Positions 1 through 10,460 of a stretch of DNA of 64,000 bases are shown here, in pieces. The stretch is from Tragulus kanchil. Its lineage: Eukaryota; Chordata; Mammalia; Artiodactyla; Tragulidae. The stretch lies in NCBI GenBank assembly GCA_022376925.1, contig JAIOJX010000026.1:198500400-198564399 (forward strand), in the 5' to 3' direction. Position numbers and translations under genes: made by a program. Below the pieces are notes generated by a model that had not been told where the DNA came from, did not search any database, and saw only the letters and a program-made list of their open reading frames with translations. The first letter of the stretch is position 1. Each line of letters begins with the position of its first letter.

Positions 1-669
1 CAAAGAGCATAAGTATTGATACTTAATAGCAACAGATGAAAGAAACTAATGAGTTAGAATGATTCTCAGAGCACAGCATATACAGCTATTAAAAAACTTA
101 TTCATGTAAATGAGGGATTGATTACTTTAAGCCATTGCTGGGAAGTTTAGAATGATCCATTTACACTCATCTAATTTTTCATAGTTTTTGTAGTAAATAG
201 GATAACTTTGTCTTAAATTTAAAAATATTTAAATTTCCTACCTATCATTATTTCATGTGTACAAGAGGGGAGAAAAATGGACCCATATGAAGGTAAATTT
301 TTCTGGGCATTTATGAAATTTTCTTTTTAACTTAAGGATTTATTTTTATTAGAATTATAAGCCAGATGTTCTTGGCTGCTGATAGGCATTTCAAGCTATG
401 TTTATTCACAGAAGTTTAATACCAGGAAGAACAATCAAGTGATTCTTGAGGTCCGGGTATTGAATTAGTAATAGTCTTAAATGTAAATCCATCAGTTTGT
501 TTATTGGGAAATAAAGGATCTTAGAATGCTTACATTAAAAATTAAAACATACAAGTAGGCACAAAAATAGATGTTAGAGAAACACTGACAAGAAGGCAAA
601 TATGGGAATAAAACTCCACTTGGTGTCTTTTTAAGTGATCTCAGCACATACTTTCTGAGCACTTACTGG

Positions 670-830
670 TGGCTCAGGTGATAAATTGTAATTCGTGTCA
701 GTGTTCAGTCGTGTTCGACTCTTTGCAGCTCCTTGAACTGTCTTCAGGCTCCTCTGTCCGTGGATTTTCCAGGCAAGAATACTGGAGTGGGTTGCCATTT
801 CCCTCTCCAGGGATTTCCTGTTTCCAGGCA
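670..830 (-). mobile_element. Bov-tA/BovA SINE, truncated copy
   Basis: This is the reverse complement of the ruminant BovA consensus; the 'aagaatactggagtgggttgccatt' region and the 'cgtgttcgactctttgca' region are plain. It is cut off where D1 copy 1 ends; the fuller version is at 1786-1996. Confidence 0.85.
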
Positions 831-1107
831 GAACTAAAATTTGTGTGTCTCAAACACAGAACATGATAAAACCTCCCAAGATTACTTTCCTCACAAAGTG
901 GGAGGAAAATGAGTTGCCTCCCAATATTTTCTTCTCTTAGCAGAATGAATTTAGATTGTTGGCACTTATCCATAATTATCTGAAACTCTTTGGCCAAATG
1001 CTATAAAGGAAAATAAAACTTCCATCTTGGAGATTTGAAATCCTTTTTAATTAACATGAGTACATATAGGGGTACTAATTAGATTGGTATAAAACTGATG
1101 GCAATGC
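816..1107. other. unrecognised single-copy stretch
   Basis: AT-rich sequence in which I recognise no gene or repeat family. It lies between the two visible parts of D1 and is predicted to be repeated immediately left of the window. Confidence 0.4.
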
Positions 1108-1785
1108 CAAAGAGCATAAGTATTGATACTTAATAGCAACAGATGAAAGAAACTAATGAGTTAGAATGATTCTCAGAGCACAGCATATACAGCTATTAAA
1201 AAACTTATTCATGTAAATGAGGGATTGATTACTTTAAGCCATTGCTGGGAAGTTTAGAATGATCCATTTACACTCATCTAATTTTTCATAGTTTTTGTAG
1301 TAAATAGGATAACTTTGTCTTAAATTTAAAAATATTTAAATTTCCTACCTATCATTATTTCATGTGTACAAGAGGGGAGAAAAATGGACCCATATGAAGG
1401 TAAATTTTTCTGGGCATTTATGAAATTTTCTTTTTAACTTAAGGATTTATTTTTATTAGAATTATAAGCCAGATGTTCTTGGCTGCTGATAGGCATTTCA
1501 AGCTATGTTTATTCACAGAAGTTTAATACCAGGAAGAACAATCAAGTGATTCTTGAGGTCCGGGTATTGAATTAGTAATAGTCTTAAATGTAAATCCATC
1601 AGTTTGTTTATTGGGAAATAAAGGATCTTAGAATGCTTACATTAAAAATTAAAACATACAAGTAGGCACAAAAATAGATGTTAGAGAAACACTGACAAGA
1701 AGGCAAATATGGGAATAAAACTCCACTTGGTGTCTTTTTAAGTGATCTCAGCACATACTTTCTGAGCACTTACTGGTGGCTCAGG

Positions 1786-1996
1786 TGATAAATTGTAATT
1801 CGTGTCAGTGTTCAGTCGTGTTCGACTCTTTGCAGCTCCTTGAACTGTAGCCCTTCAGGCTCCTCTGTCCGTGGGATTTTCCAGGCAAGAATACTGGAGT
1901 GGGTTGCCATTTCCCCTTCTCCAGGGGATCTTCCTGACTCAAGGATCAAGCCCGTGACTCCTGTACTGGCAGGCAGATTCTTTATCACTAGCATGA
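1786..1996 (-). mobile_element. Bov-tA/BovA SINE, minus strand
   Basis: Reverse-oriented BovA body followed by the tRNA-like promoter end ('caggcagattctttatcact'). It abuts a second SINE of opposite orientation, forming an inverted pair. Confidence 0.85.
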
Positions 1997-2176
1997 CCAT
2001 CTGCCTGCGATAAGGGAGACCCAAGTTCAATTCCTGGGTTGAAAAGATCCCTGGAGAAGGCAATGGCTATCCACTCCAGTATTCCTGCATGGAAAATTCT
2101 ATGGACAGAGTAGCCTGGAAGTCTAAGGTCCATGGGGATGTAAGGAGTTGGACACGACTGAGCAACTAACACTCAC
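1997..2176 (+). mobile_element. Bov-tA SINE, plus strand
   Basis: Forward tRNA-Glu-related head with B-box-like 'gttcaattcc', then BovA body ending 'gttggacacgactgagcaac'. It directly follows the minus-strand element at 1786-1996. Confidence 0.85.
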
Positions 2177-3369
2177 TTCCAGTGCATCCCCATCATGGTC
2201 TTCTGTTTTCATTTTCAGTGCTGTCTTTGATCTCAAAACATGCTTCCTAAGTACTTACGATCTTAAATCTTTTAACTAAACTTATCTTTTCTTTTAGTCA
2301 TTTCAATCAAGAAATGAAAAGCCTACTTTTGTTTTAAGATATGGATATTGTCAACAAGCACTTATTGGATAACTAGTTGATTCTCTAATGTTCTAAGAGT
2401 TTCAAAAATCTGTTTAAATAACTGAAGTAAAGTGTGATTAAAATATGGATTATATATAGTATTTTTAAAGCTCTGAAAATGAAGTTAATCTATTTAGAAA
2501 GTTAAGCCATACAGAAATCTATTTGAAAAAAGCAAATCATCAGAAAATCATGATTAATATTTTGACAGATTTTTCCAAAACTCTAAGCAAACAGTGTATA
2601 TAACAAAAGACTAATTTATTTTATGAAATATTTTACTACTGTTTATAAAATTTATTTTCTAATTATTCTCTGTTGATTATAAAAATGCAGTTAGTATTTT
2701 GTATATTGATCTTATAGGCTTCATGCTAAACCAACCTGTTAATTCTTATAATTTGTCTCTGGATTAGAATTCAGTAAATTAAGACAACTTTTACTTACAA
2801 ATTTAATATCCTTTCAATTTTTTTTCTTATGCCATCTGTGACTTTAGGTTCAATGTTGAATAGATGTGATGATATGAGACATCATTTTCCTAATGCTAAT
2901 TTTAAATGCTTCAAATATTTCAAATCTATAAAAATATTTGCTGTTTTTTTAAAGTTACATATAGATGTTAAATTTTATCAAATGGCTTTCTCTACATTTA
3001 TGAAAATGATCATATTGTTTTCTCTTATCTTTTATTGTGAATAGGTGCTCTAATGTTGAACACATTTGCATTTTGGTGATATTTGCTATGCAGAGTCAGT
3101 TATCATTATAGAGTTAGGTCTTCTTAAAGTTAGCACAAATTATTTCAAGATTTGTTATCATCTGGAGATGATGGTAAGAATTTTCTGAAGAATTTTGCCA
3201 TTATTCACTATATAGAAATGGATATGAATTAAGAACTGAATAAGAAAATAATAAGGAAATATGACAAGTATGTTTTTATGCAAAGAATTCTTGTCACTTA
3301 TCTAGGAGGAAAATAGGAAAATGGGCTATGATGTAAAAAGGCAATTACAGAAGAAGAAATTCAAATGGC
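2177..3369. other. AT-rich DNA, no recognised feature
   Basis: Strongly AT-rich, not part of any duplication, with no convincing coding potential. The 71-codon open frame at 2829-3044 has low-complexity, F/K/I-rich content, no recognisable domain and no exon signals, so I do not call it. Confidence 0.5.
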
Positions 3370-3830
3370 TAACAAGTATATAGACAGACACTCAAATCCA
3401 TAAATGATCAGACAAACACATGCTAAAACATTAATGAAAAAAAATTAATGAGAAGTGTCTTCATACACATCAGACTGGCAGAAGTTAAACAGTTTCAAAT
3501 ACCAAATGGATCACACAGGAATCCAATGTTCTGCTAGTGGGATCACTGAACGCTTACCTATCTATACCTTAGAATCTCTATCTCTGGTCTATAATCCAGA
3601 GAAATTCTTACTCAAGATCACAAAGTTCACACACCAAGATGCTCCTTCACCTTGTTTGTGATAGCAGAGAGCCAATCAAAGGCACCCTACTTGTCTACCT
3701 CTAGAGGACAGACAAATAAGATGTGATCTACACAGGTCATGGAATACTACACAACTATTAGAGACAATGAACTAGATGTATGCCCTGCAACATAGGTAGA
3801 TTTATAAAAAAAGGTACACAGGAATAAGGA
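3361..3830 (+). mobile_element. diverged L1/HAL1-like fragment
   Basis: Order and wording resemble the plus strand of L1 ORF2 ('aatggctaacaag', 'cagactggcagaag', 'tgttctgctagtggg', 'atggaatactacacaac'). It is too diverged to translate. Repeated at 4492-4950 by D2. The family call is tentative. Confidence 0.45.
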
Positions 3831-4212
3831 ATGAATGAGATCTATAGTCCAATGTATTTTATGTAAATAAAAACAACCAAAACAATAGCACTACATATTT
3901 TACCAAGAGATATACATATATAAATTCAAGATTATAGATCAAATGCGTTAGCACCATTTCCTGTGAGGAGAGGGAAATGGAAATAGGATTAAAGGAATAA
4001 GCAATAAAATGTGAAAGGAGCTCCACAGTAACAATAGTATGACTTGAATAGAAGAGTATGAGGAATTCAGTCCCTTCCACTCGAGAGGCATGTGTGATAA
4101 ACTAACCAACCTGTATTAATGCAAAGGACTATAAAAATGTCCTTGCTTACTTCTGTCATTGACTTGGTCTATGGTCTGACTCCTTTTCCTTACAGATATG
4201 AAGAAGTGAGTA

Positions 4213-4490
4213 CAGTGGAGGGCTTAATAAATTGGGCTCAGGCATGAGTCAGTCCTTGGTTCAAGTTCTCCCTCTACATAATTATTAACTGCATTCTTTA
4301 GGGCAAGTTATTTTCTTAGACGTCTTGTCTCAAATTTCTCATCTATAATCTGGTGCTAATGATACTATAGAGTTTTCTAAATGCTACATGGGGGAAGATT
4401 ATATATATAAAGTATTTAGTGTAGTGCCTGACATGAATAATTGTCCAATATATGGTAGAAGTAGTTGGTATCATCATTCTAGACACTTTG
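4213..4490 (+). mobile_element. MIR SINE
   Basis: Follows the mammalian MIR consensus in order: 'gggctcaggcatgagtcag', 'ttcaagttct', 'gggcaagttattttctta', 'tcatctataatctgg', then 'agtatttagtgtagtgcctgaca'. This is an ancient, fixed insertion, repeated at 5333 and partly at 6618 by D2 and D3. Confidence 0.8.
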
Positions 4491-4491
4491 G

Positions 4492-4950
4492 TAACAAGTA
4501 TATAGACAGACACTCAAATCCATAAATGATCAGACAAACACATGCTAAAACATTAATGAAAAAATTAATGAGAAGTGTCTTCATACACATCAGACTGGCA
4601 GAAGTTAAACAGTTTCAAATACCAAATGGATCACACAGGAATCCAATGTTCTGCTAGTGGGATCACTGAACGCTTACCTATCTATACCTTAGAATCTCTA
4701 TCTCTGGTCTATAATCCAGAGAAATTCTTACTCAAGATCACAAAGTTCACACACCAAGATGCTCCTTCACCTTGTTTGTGATAGCAGAGAGCCAATCAAA
4801 GGCACCCTACTTGTCTACCTCTAGAGGACAGACAAATAAGATGTGATCTACACAGGTCATGGAATACTACACAACTATTAGAGACAATGAACTAGATGTA
4901 TGCCCTGCAACATAGGTAGATTTATAAAAAAAGGTACACAGGAATAAGGA
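4492..4950 (+). mobile_element. diverged L1/HAL1-like fragment (D2 copy)
   Basis: Second D2 copy of the fragment at 3361-3830, differing by two A bases in a run. Confidence 0.45.
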
Positions 4951-5332
4951 ATGAATGAGATCTATAGTCCAATGTATTTTATGTAAATAAAAACAACCAA
5001 AACAATAGCACTACATATTTTACCAAGAGATATACATATATAAATTCAAGATTATAGATCAAATGCGTTAGCACCGTTTCCTGTGAGGAGAGGGAAATGG
5101 AAATAGGATTAAAGGAATAAGCAATAAAATGTGAAAGGAGCTCCACAGTAACAATAGTATGACTTGAATAGAAGAGTATGAGGAATTCAGTCCCTTCCAC
5201 TCGAGAGGCATGTGTGATAAACTAACCAACCTGTATTAATGCAAAGGACTATAAAAATGTCCTTGCTTACTTCTGTCATTGACTTGGTCTATGGTCTGAC
5301 TCCTTTTCCTTACAGATATGAAGAAGTGAGTA

Positions 5333-5610
5333 CAGTGGAGGGCTTAATAAATTGGGCTCAGGCATGAGTCAGTCCTTGGTTCAAGTTCTCCCTCTACATA
5401 ATTATTAACTGCATTCTTTAGGGCAAGTTATTTTCTTAGACGTCTTGTCTCAAATTTCTCATCTATAATCTGGTGCTAATGATACTATAGAGTTTTCTAA
5501 ATGCTACATGGGGGAAGATTATATATATAAAGTATTTAGTGTAGTGCCTGACATGAATAATTGTCCAATATATGGTAGAAGTAGTTGGTATCATCATTCT
5601 AGACACTTTG
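5333..5610 (+). mobile_element. MIR SINE (D2 copy)
   Basis: Second copy of the MIR at 4213-4490. Its last 116 bases are also the start of D3. Confidence 0.8.
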
Positions 5611-6022
5611 GTAACATTCTGTTATTCACTTGATTTGTGTCCTTTGGAAAATCATTTTCATTAATAATTTGTATGAAACTGTGATGACATCCTATTAAAC
5701 TGGGAGATCATCGAGGTCGGGGGTGTGGGCAGAGTCAGATGGTATCCCACAAACCGAAATGAACTGATATTTCCCTGGTTGATCACTGAGATGGAGTCCA
5801 TTGCTTGGCAAAGCATCCAAAAAGCCTGGATATTGTCCTCTCTGCAGCATGTGATGGAGTGGTTTGCATTTGGAACTTGACTTGATGAAAATTTATTCAT
5901 ACAATGCAAGCATATACAGGCTTGAAGAAATATGTACTCGCTTTTGTAGTACTTCCTTTTTTATATACTTTTGGTAGTTAAAACCCTGCAGCAATGGAAA
6001 ATGGGTGGTACAAGGTATGAAG

Positions 6023-6226
6023 AGGACTTCCCTGGTGGCTGAGTTGGTAAAGGATCCACCGGTAATGTGGGATACCCAAGTTCGATCCTTGCGTTGGGAA
6101 CATTCCCTGGAGGAGTACATGGCAACCTACTCCAGTATTCTTGTCTGGAGAACTCCATGGACAGAGGAGTCTGGTGGGCTACAGTTCATGGGGTCAGGCA
6201 TGACTGAGTGACTAAGCACGCAGACA
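6023..6226 (+). mobile_element. Bov-tA SINE
   Basis: Starts 'acttccctggtggctgag' (A-box region), has a B-box-like 'gttcgatcc', then BovA body ending 'catgactgagtgactaa'. Open frames over it on both strands are SINE shadows. Confidence 0.9.
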
Positions 6227-6617
6227 AGCTATGGAGAACAGGAGGAATCATTGTACACGATGTTAGTAAAGATAGGACATACAGGAGCTGATCGTCACTA
6301 GAAAGTTTTTTTGTTTTTGTTTTTGTTTTTGTTTGGCTGCACATGGATAGCAAGTAGCCATTTAGGATGAACAAACAGCCAGCCCTATAAGCAAGCTCAG
6401 TGACTTGGAGGTTTGACGGTATAAACAATGCTGAATTCAACCCAATTGAGACATTTTTCTTAGGAGGTTGTGCTTCTGACAGGGATTTGTTACTGTATGA
6501 CACGAGATAAGTTACTTCTTTGAAAAAGGTCATCTTAGTTATGAGAACCAATACAATTTGCTGAAAACCTATGGAAGCTTTCATTCCTACTACTAGATTT
6601 ATATATATGAAATTTTT

Positions 6618-6730
6618 AATGCTACATGGGGAAGATTATATATATAAAGTATTTAGTGTAGTGCCTGACATGAATAATTGTCCAATATATGGTAGAAGTA
6701 GTTGGTATCATCATTCTAGACACTTTGGTA
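6618..6730 (+). mobile_element. MIR 3' part (D3 copy)
   Basis: Third appearance of the MIR tail, cut at its 5' side by the D3 junction. Confidence 0.7.
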
Positions 6731-7140
6731 ACATTCTGTTATTCACTTGATTTGTGTCCTTTGGAAAATCATTTTCATTAATAATTTGTATGAAACTGTG
6801 ATGACATCCTATTAAACTGGGAGATCATCGAGGTCGGGGGTGTGGGCGGAGTCAGATGGTGACCCACAAACCGAAATGAACTGATTTTTCCCCTGGTTGA
6901 TCACTGAGATGGAGTCCATTGCTTGGCAAAGCATCCAAAAAGCCTGGATATTGTCCTCTCTGCAGCATGTGATGGAGTGGTTTGCATTTGGAACTTGACT
7001 TGATGAAAATTTATTCATACAATGCAAGCATATACAGGCTTGAAGAAATATGTACTCGCTTTTGTAGTACTTCCTTTTTTATATACTTTTGGTAGTTAAA
7101 ACCCTGCAGCAATGGAAAATGGGTGGTACAAGCTATGAAG

Positions 7141-7344
7141 AGGACTTCCCTGGTGGCTGAGTTGGTAAAGGATCCACCGGTAATGTGGGATACCCAAGTT
7201 CGATCCTTGCGTTGGGAACATTCCCTGGAGGAGTACATGGCAACCTACTCCAGTATTCTTGTCTGGAGAACTCCATGGACAGAGGAGTCTGGTGGGCTAC
7301 AGTTCATGGGGTCAGGCATGACTGAGTGACTAAGCACGCAGACA
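7141..7344 (+). mobile_element. Bov-tA SINE (D3 copy)
   Basis: Second copy of the element at 6023-6226. Just upstream the copies differ by one base ('aggtatg' versus 'agctatg'). Confidence 0.9.
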
Positions 7345-8257
7345 AGCTATGGAGAACAGGAGGAATCATTGTACACGATGTTAGTAAAGATAGGACATAC
7401 AGGAGCTGATCGTCACTAGAAAGTTTTTTTGTTTTTGTTTTTGTTTTTGTTTGGCTGCACATGGATAGCAAGTAGCCATTTAGGATGAACAAACAGCCAG
7501 CCCTATAAGCAAGCTCAGTGACTTGGAGGTTTGACAGTATAAACAATGCTGAATTCAACCCAATTGAGACATTTTTCTTAGGAGGTTGTGCTTCTGACAG
7601 GGATTTGTTACTGTATGACACGAGATAAGTTACTTCTTTGAAAAAGGTCATCTTAGTTATGAGAACCAATACAATTTGCTGAAAACCTATGGAAGCTTTC
7701 ATTCCTACTACAGCAAATGAAGATGACGACTTATATACTTTTAATATGTGTGTACTGGACAGCGTAGTTTGATGCTTCTCATTAAGTTAATCCAATCATG
7801 TTTCTCTCTGAATTTTCCGTTTGCTTTACTAGTGGTTAGTATTTGTGCTGTCAACCTGTAAAACATGTCAGGTTGAACAACTTAGTGGTTTGGTTTCATG
7901 AAGCACTAACTTCTATGAGGTTAGCTGCCATGACATTTCAGAACTACTGATGATCAAGTGATTCATTAATTCTAGTCTCTGAAACTCCTCCATCTCCATT
8001 GCCAACTATTTTTCCAAGTGAGAGTGGGAAGCGAGATTATTTCAGGAAACCATGACCACTTGCTTTTATGTCTTGATCTGAAATCTTTCTTTGGAGAGTT
8101 GTTTGGTCTCTGAGCAGAAGAGGCCATGCATGACAGATATTAGAAAAACTGGCCTCCGGGGCAAGTGTGCTTTCCATGCTAGTTGATGATTTTTACAGTA
8201 ATCTTGGGGGCTGAAAAAAGCAATCTGAGAGCAGGAGCTTTAGCCGGTACAGCCTTG

Positions 8258-8345
8258 TACCCCTCACAGTTCACAGCACAGCCCCTGGTGCATAGTAGGC
8301 AGACAATATGTGTACTGCTGGAATGAATGAATTAGTGAAGATGAA
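8258..8345 (+). mobile_element. MIR/L2 3'-end-like fragment
   Basis: 'agcacagcccctggtgcatag' followed by a run of 'gaatgaatgaa'-type sequence matches the shared MIR3/L2 3' terminus. Repeated at 9377-9465 by D4. Confidence 0.5.
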
Positions 8346-9376
8346 TAAATGAATGGATGGCTGATGTGGACAGATGGCACCAAGGAAGAATCTGCTTGAG
8401 ACTTTAAGTTAAGCAGGTCGGAGTTCAGCTCCAGTTGCTGAGCTACATCTCTGCCCCTCATCAGACCAATTCCCCTCCGTGGAGCTTGACGAGAGTGGAG
8501 CCTGTGGGTAGGCTGTATTTTGGGGGAGATGCGAGCTGCCTGATATGAGAGATGATATCACAGATTAGTTAACCGTATGGGCTTTGTCCCGGGGGAGGTG
8601 TGTGAAATGAATCAGATTAAACAAAATTGATAATGTGAATGCTTAATCAAACAGACAAAGGTAGTCTGCACAGCTTTAATTAGGGGCAAATTTTTCTTAG
8701 GAGGTTGTGCTTCTGACAGGGATTTGTTACTGTATGACACGAGATAAGTTACTTCTTTGAAAAAGGTCATCTTAGTTATGAGAACCAATACAATTTGCTG
8801 AAAACCTATGGAAGCTTTCATTCCTACTACAGCAAATGAAGATGACGACTTATATACTTTTAATATGTGTGTACTGGACAGCGTAGTTTGATGCTTCTCA
8901 TTAAGTTAATCCAATCATGTTTCTCTCAGAATTTTCCGTTTGCTTTACTAGTGGTTAGTATTTGTGCTGTCAACCTGTAAAACATGTCAGGTTGAACAAC
9001 TTAGTGGTTTGGTTTCATGAAGCACTAACTTCTATGAGGTTAGCTGCCATGACATTTCAGAACTACTGATGATCAAGTGATTCATTAATTCTAGTCTCTG
9101 AAACTCCTCCATCTCCATTGCCAACTATTTTTCCAAGTGAGAGTGGGAAGCGAGATTATTTCAGGAAACCATGACCACTTGCTTTTATGTCTTGATCTGA
9201 AATCTTTCTTTGGAGAGTTGTTTGGTCTCTGAGCAGAAGAGGCCATGCATGACAGATATTAGAAAAACTGGCCTCCGGGGCAAGTGTGCTTTCCATGCTA
9301 GTTGATGATTTTTACAGTAATCTTGGGGGCTGAAAAAAAAAAGCAATCTGAGAGCAGGAGCTTTAGCCGGTACAGC

Positions 9377-9465
9377 CTTGTACCCCTCACAGTTCACAGC
9401 ACAGCCCCTGGTGCATAGTAGGCAGACAATATGTGTACTGCTGGAATGAATGAATTAGTGAAGAT
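9377..9465 (+). mobile_element. MIR/L2 3'-end-like fragment (D4 copy)
   Basis: Second D4 copy of the fragment at 8258-8345. Confidence 0.5.
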
Positions 9466-9811
9466 GAATAAATGAATGGATGGCTGATGTGGACAGATGG
9501 CACCAAGGAAGAATCTGCTTGAGACTTTAAGTTAAGCAGGTCGGAGTTCAGCTCCAGTTGCTGAGCTACATCTCTGCCCCTCATCAGACCAATTCCCCTC
9601 CGTGGAGCTTGACGAGAGTGGAGCCTGTGGGTAGGCTGTATTTTGGGGGAGATGCGAGCTGCCTGATATGAGAGATGATATCACAGATTAGTTAACCGTA
9701 TGGGCTTTGTCCCGGGGGAGGTGTGTGAAATGAATCAGATTAAACAAAATTGATAATGTGAATGCTTAATCAAACAGACAAAGGTAGTCTGCACAGCTAA
9801 TTAGGGGCAAA

Positions 9812-10460
9812 TAGAGCGTCCCTCTTGTACCTCATTTAACTGACAAATTGTGCAGACAGTTTTAATGGGAGTCTGTTTAGCAAAGAGAAGGCTGTATAGT
9901 TGACAGCTTGGCAAAATGTGGTTTCTGTAACACCACATGATGCTTATGGAAATTAGCCTGGTGCAGCTGAGCTCAGAGCAGTCCTGGGCTGTGCACATCA
10001 CGCAAAATGGACCGTCCACAGACCACTGGCCATGGCACTCTTAAAGGCAAAGGACTCATTTTTAGTACTTTCCGAGGTCAGAGGGTTTGGACTCTGAACA
10101 TTCAGTGAAATCTTGCTATTGCCCAACCCAGTGCAGAAGCTGAGAAGTAATGTGAGAGAAACTTCTAATTTAGAGAAACACGGTCGCTGTTCAGATAACT
10201 AAGAAGCTGTGAACTTTTGCCCATGGAAGCACAGGCTCCAGGTAAGCCAGGAAACTTCAGGAAATCAGACTGATTCTCAGCTAAAGATAGGTTCATCTGT
10301 GCAAGTTCCAACAGGTTTAAATAAACTGTCCCAGAATTTCCCTGCATGTTCATCAGGCTCAAACCACTACCTCAGCTTTTCACTCTGTCTTCTAAACCTT
10401 AATAAACCTGGTTCTGTCTCCTTTTCCAAACAGAGCCACTTCCTCCTTTGATATTTTTAC
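9812..10460. other. unique DNA, no recognised gene
   Basis: Moderate GC, no transposon that I recognise. The open frame at 10209-10451 has no domain or splice context that I can support. Confidence 0.5.

Larger units (their letters stand above)
1..1935 (+). repeat. D1: direct ~1.1-kb duplication
   Basis: Positions 1-815 recur at 1108-1935 (offset 1107). Copy 1 fades out inside a minus-strand BovA SINE with several small deletions relative to copy 2 (for example 3 bases lost after 'gaactgt' and shortened runs of c, t and g). The 292 bases 816-1107 between the two seen copies are most simply the upstream part of copy 2, whose partner would lie just left of the window. Likely unmerged contig overlap. 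Confidence 0.95.
3370..5615 (+). repeat. D2: direct ~1.1-kb duplication
   Basis: Copy 1 is 3370-4495 and copy 2 is 4492-5615, joined at the shared bases 'taaca'. The offset is 1122, falling to 1120 after an A-run that is 8 long in copy 1 and 6 in copy 2. One transition is visible (A3956 versus G5076). The unit contains an L1-like fragment and a MIR. Confidence 0.97.
5500..7711 (+). repeat. D3: direct ~1.1-kb duplication
   Basis: Copy 1 is 5500-6593 and copy 2 is 6618-7711 (offset 1118), separated by about 25 stray AT-rich bases. The first 116 bases are also the end of D2, so 'aatgctacatggg' onward occurs three times (4380, 5500, 6618). The unit carries a Bov-tA SINE. Differences include shortened G-runs and isolated substitutions. 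Confidence 0.97.
7571..9811 (+). repeat. D4: direct ~1.1-kb duplication
   Basis: Copy 1 is 7571-8690 and copy 2 is 8690-9811 (offset 1119), joined with no spacer. Its start overlaps the end of D3 by about 140 bases, giving a third copy of that stretch. Differences are mostly indels: the run after 'ggggctg' is longer in copy 2, and 'gctttaatt' in copy 1 reads 'gctaatt' in copy 2. Confidence 0.97.

Noticed and set aside
6023..6080. tRNA gene suggested by A-box and B-box words
   Set aside because: It is the tRNA-Glu-derived head of a Bov-tA SINE; the 3' half of a tRNA fold is absent. The same applies to every other B-box hit.
6186..6584. 132-codon minus-strand frame repeated at 7304-7702
   Set aside because: It covers the end of a Bov-tA and AT-rich DNA with a (tttttg)n stretch giving KTKTKTK; not a plausible protein.
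3370..9811. Tandem gene family or satellite array
   Set aside because: Each unit occurs exactly twice and successive units are unrelated, so there is no repeating monomer.
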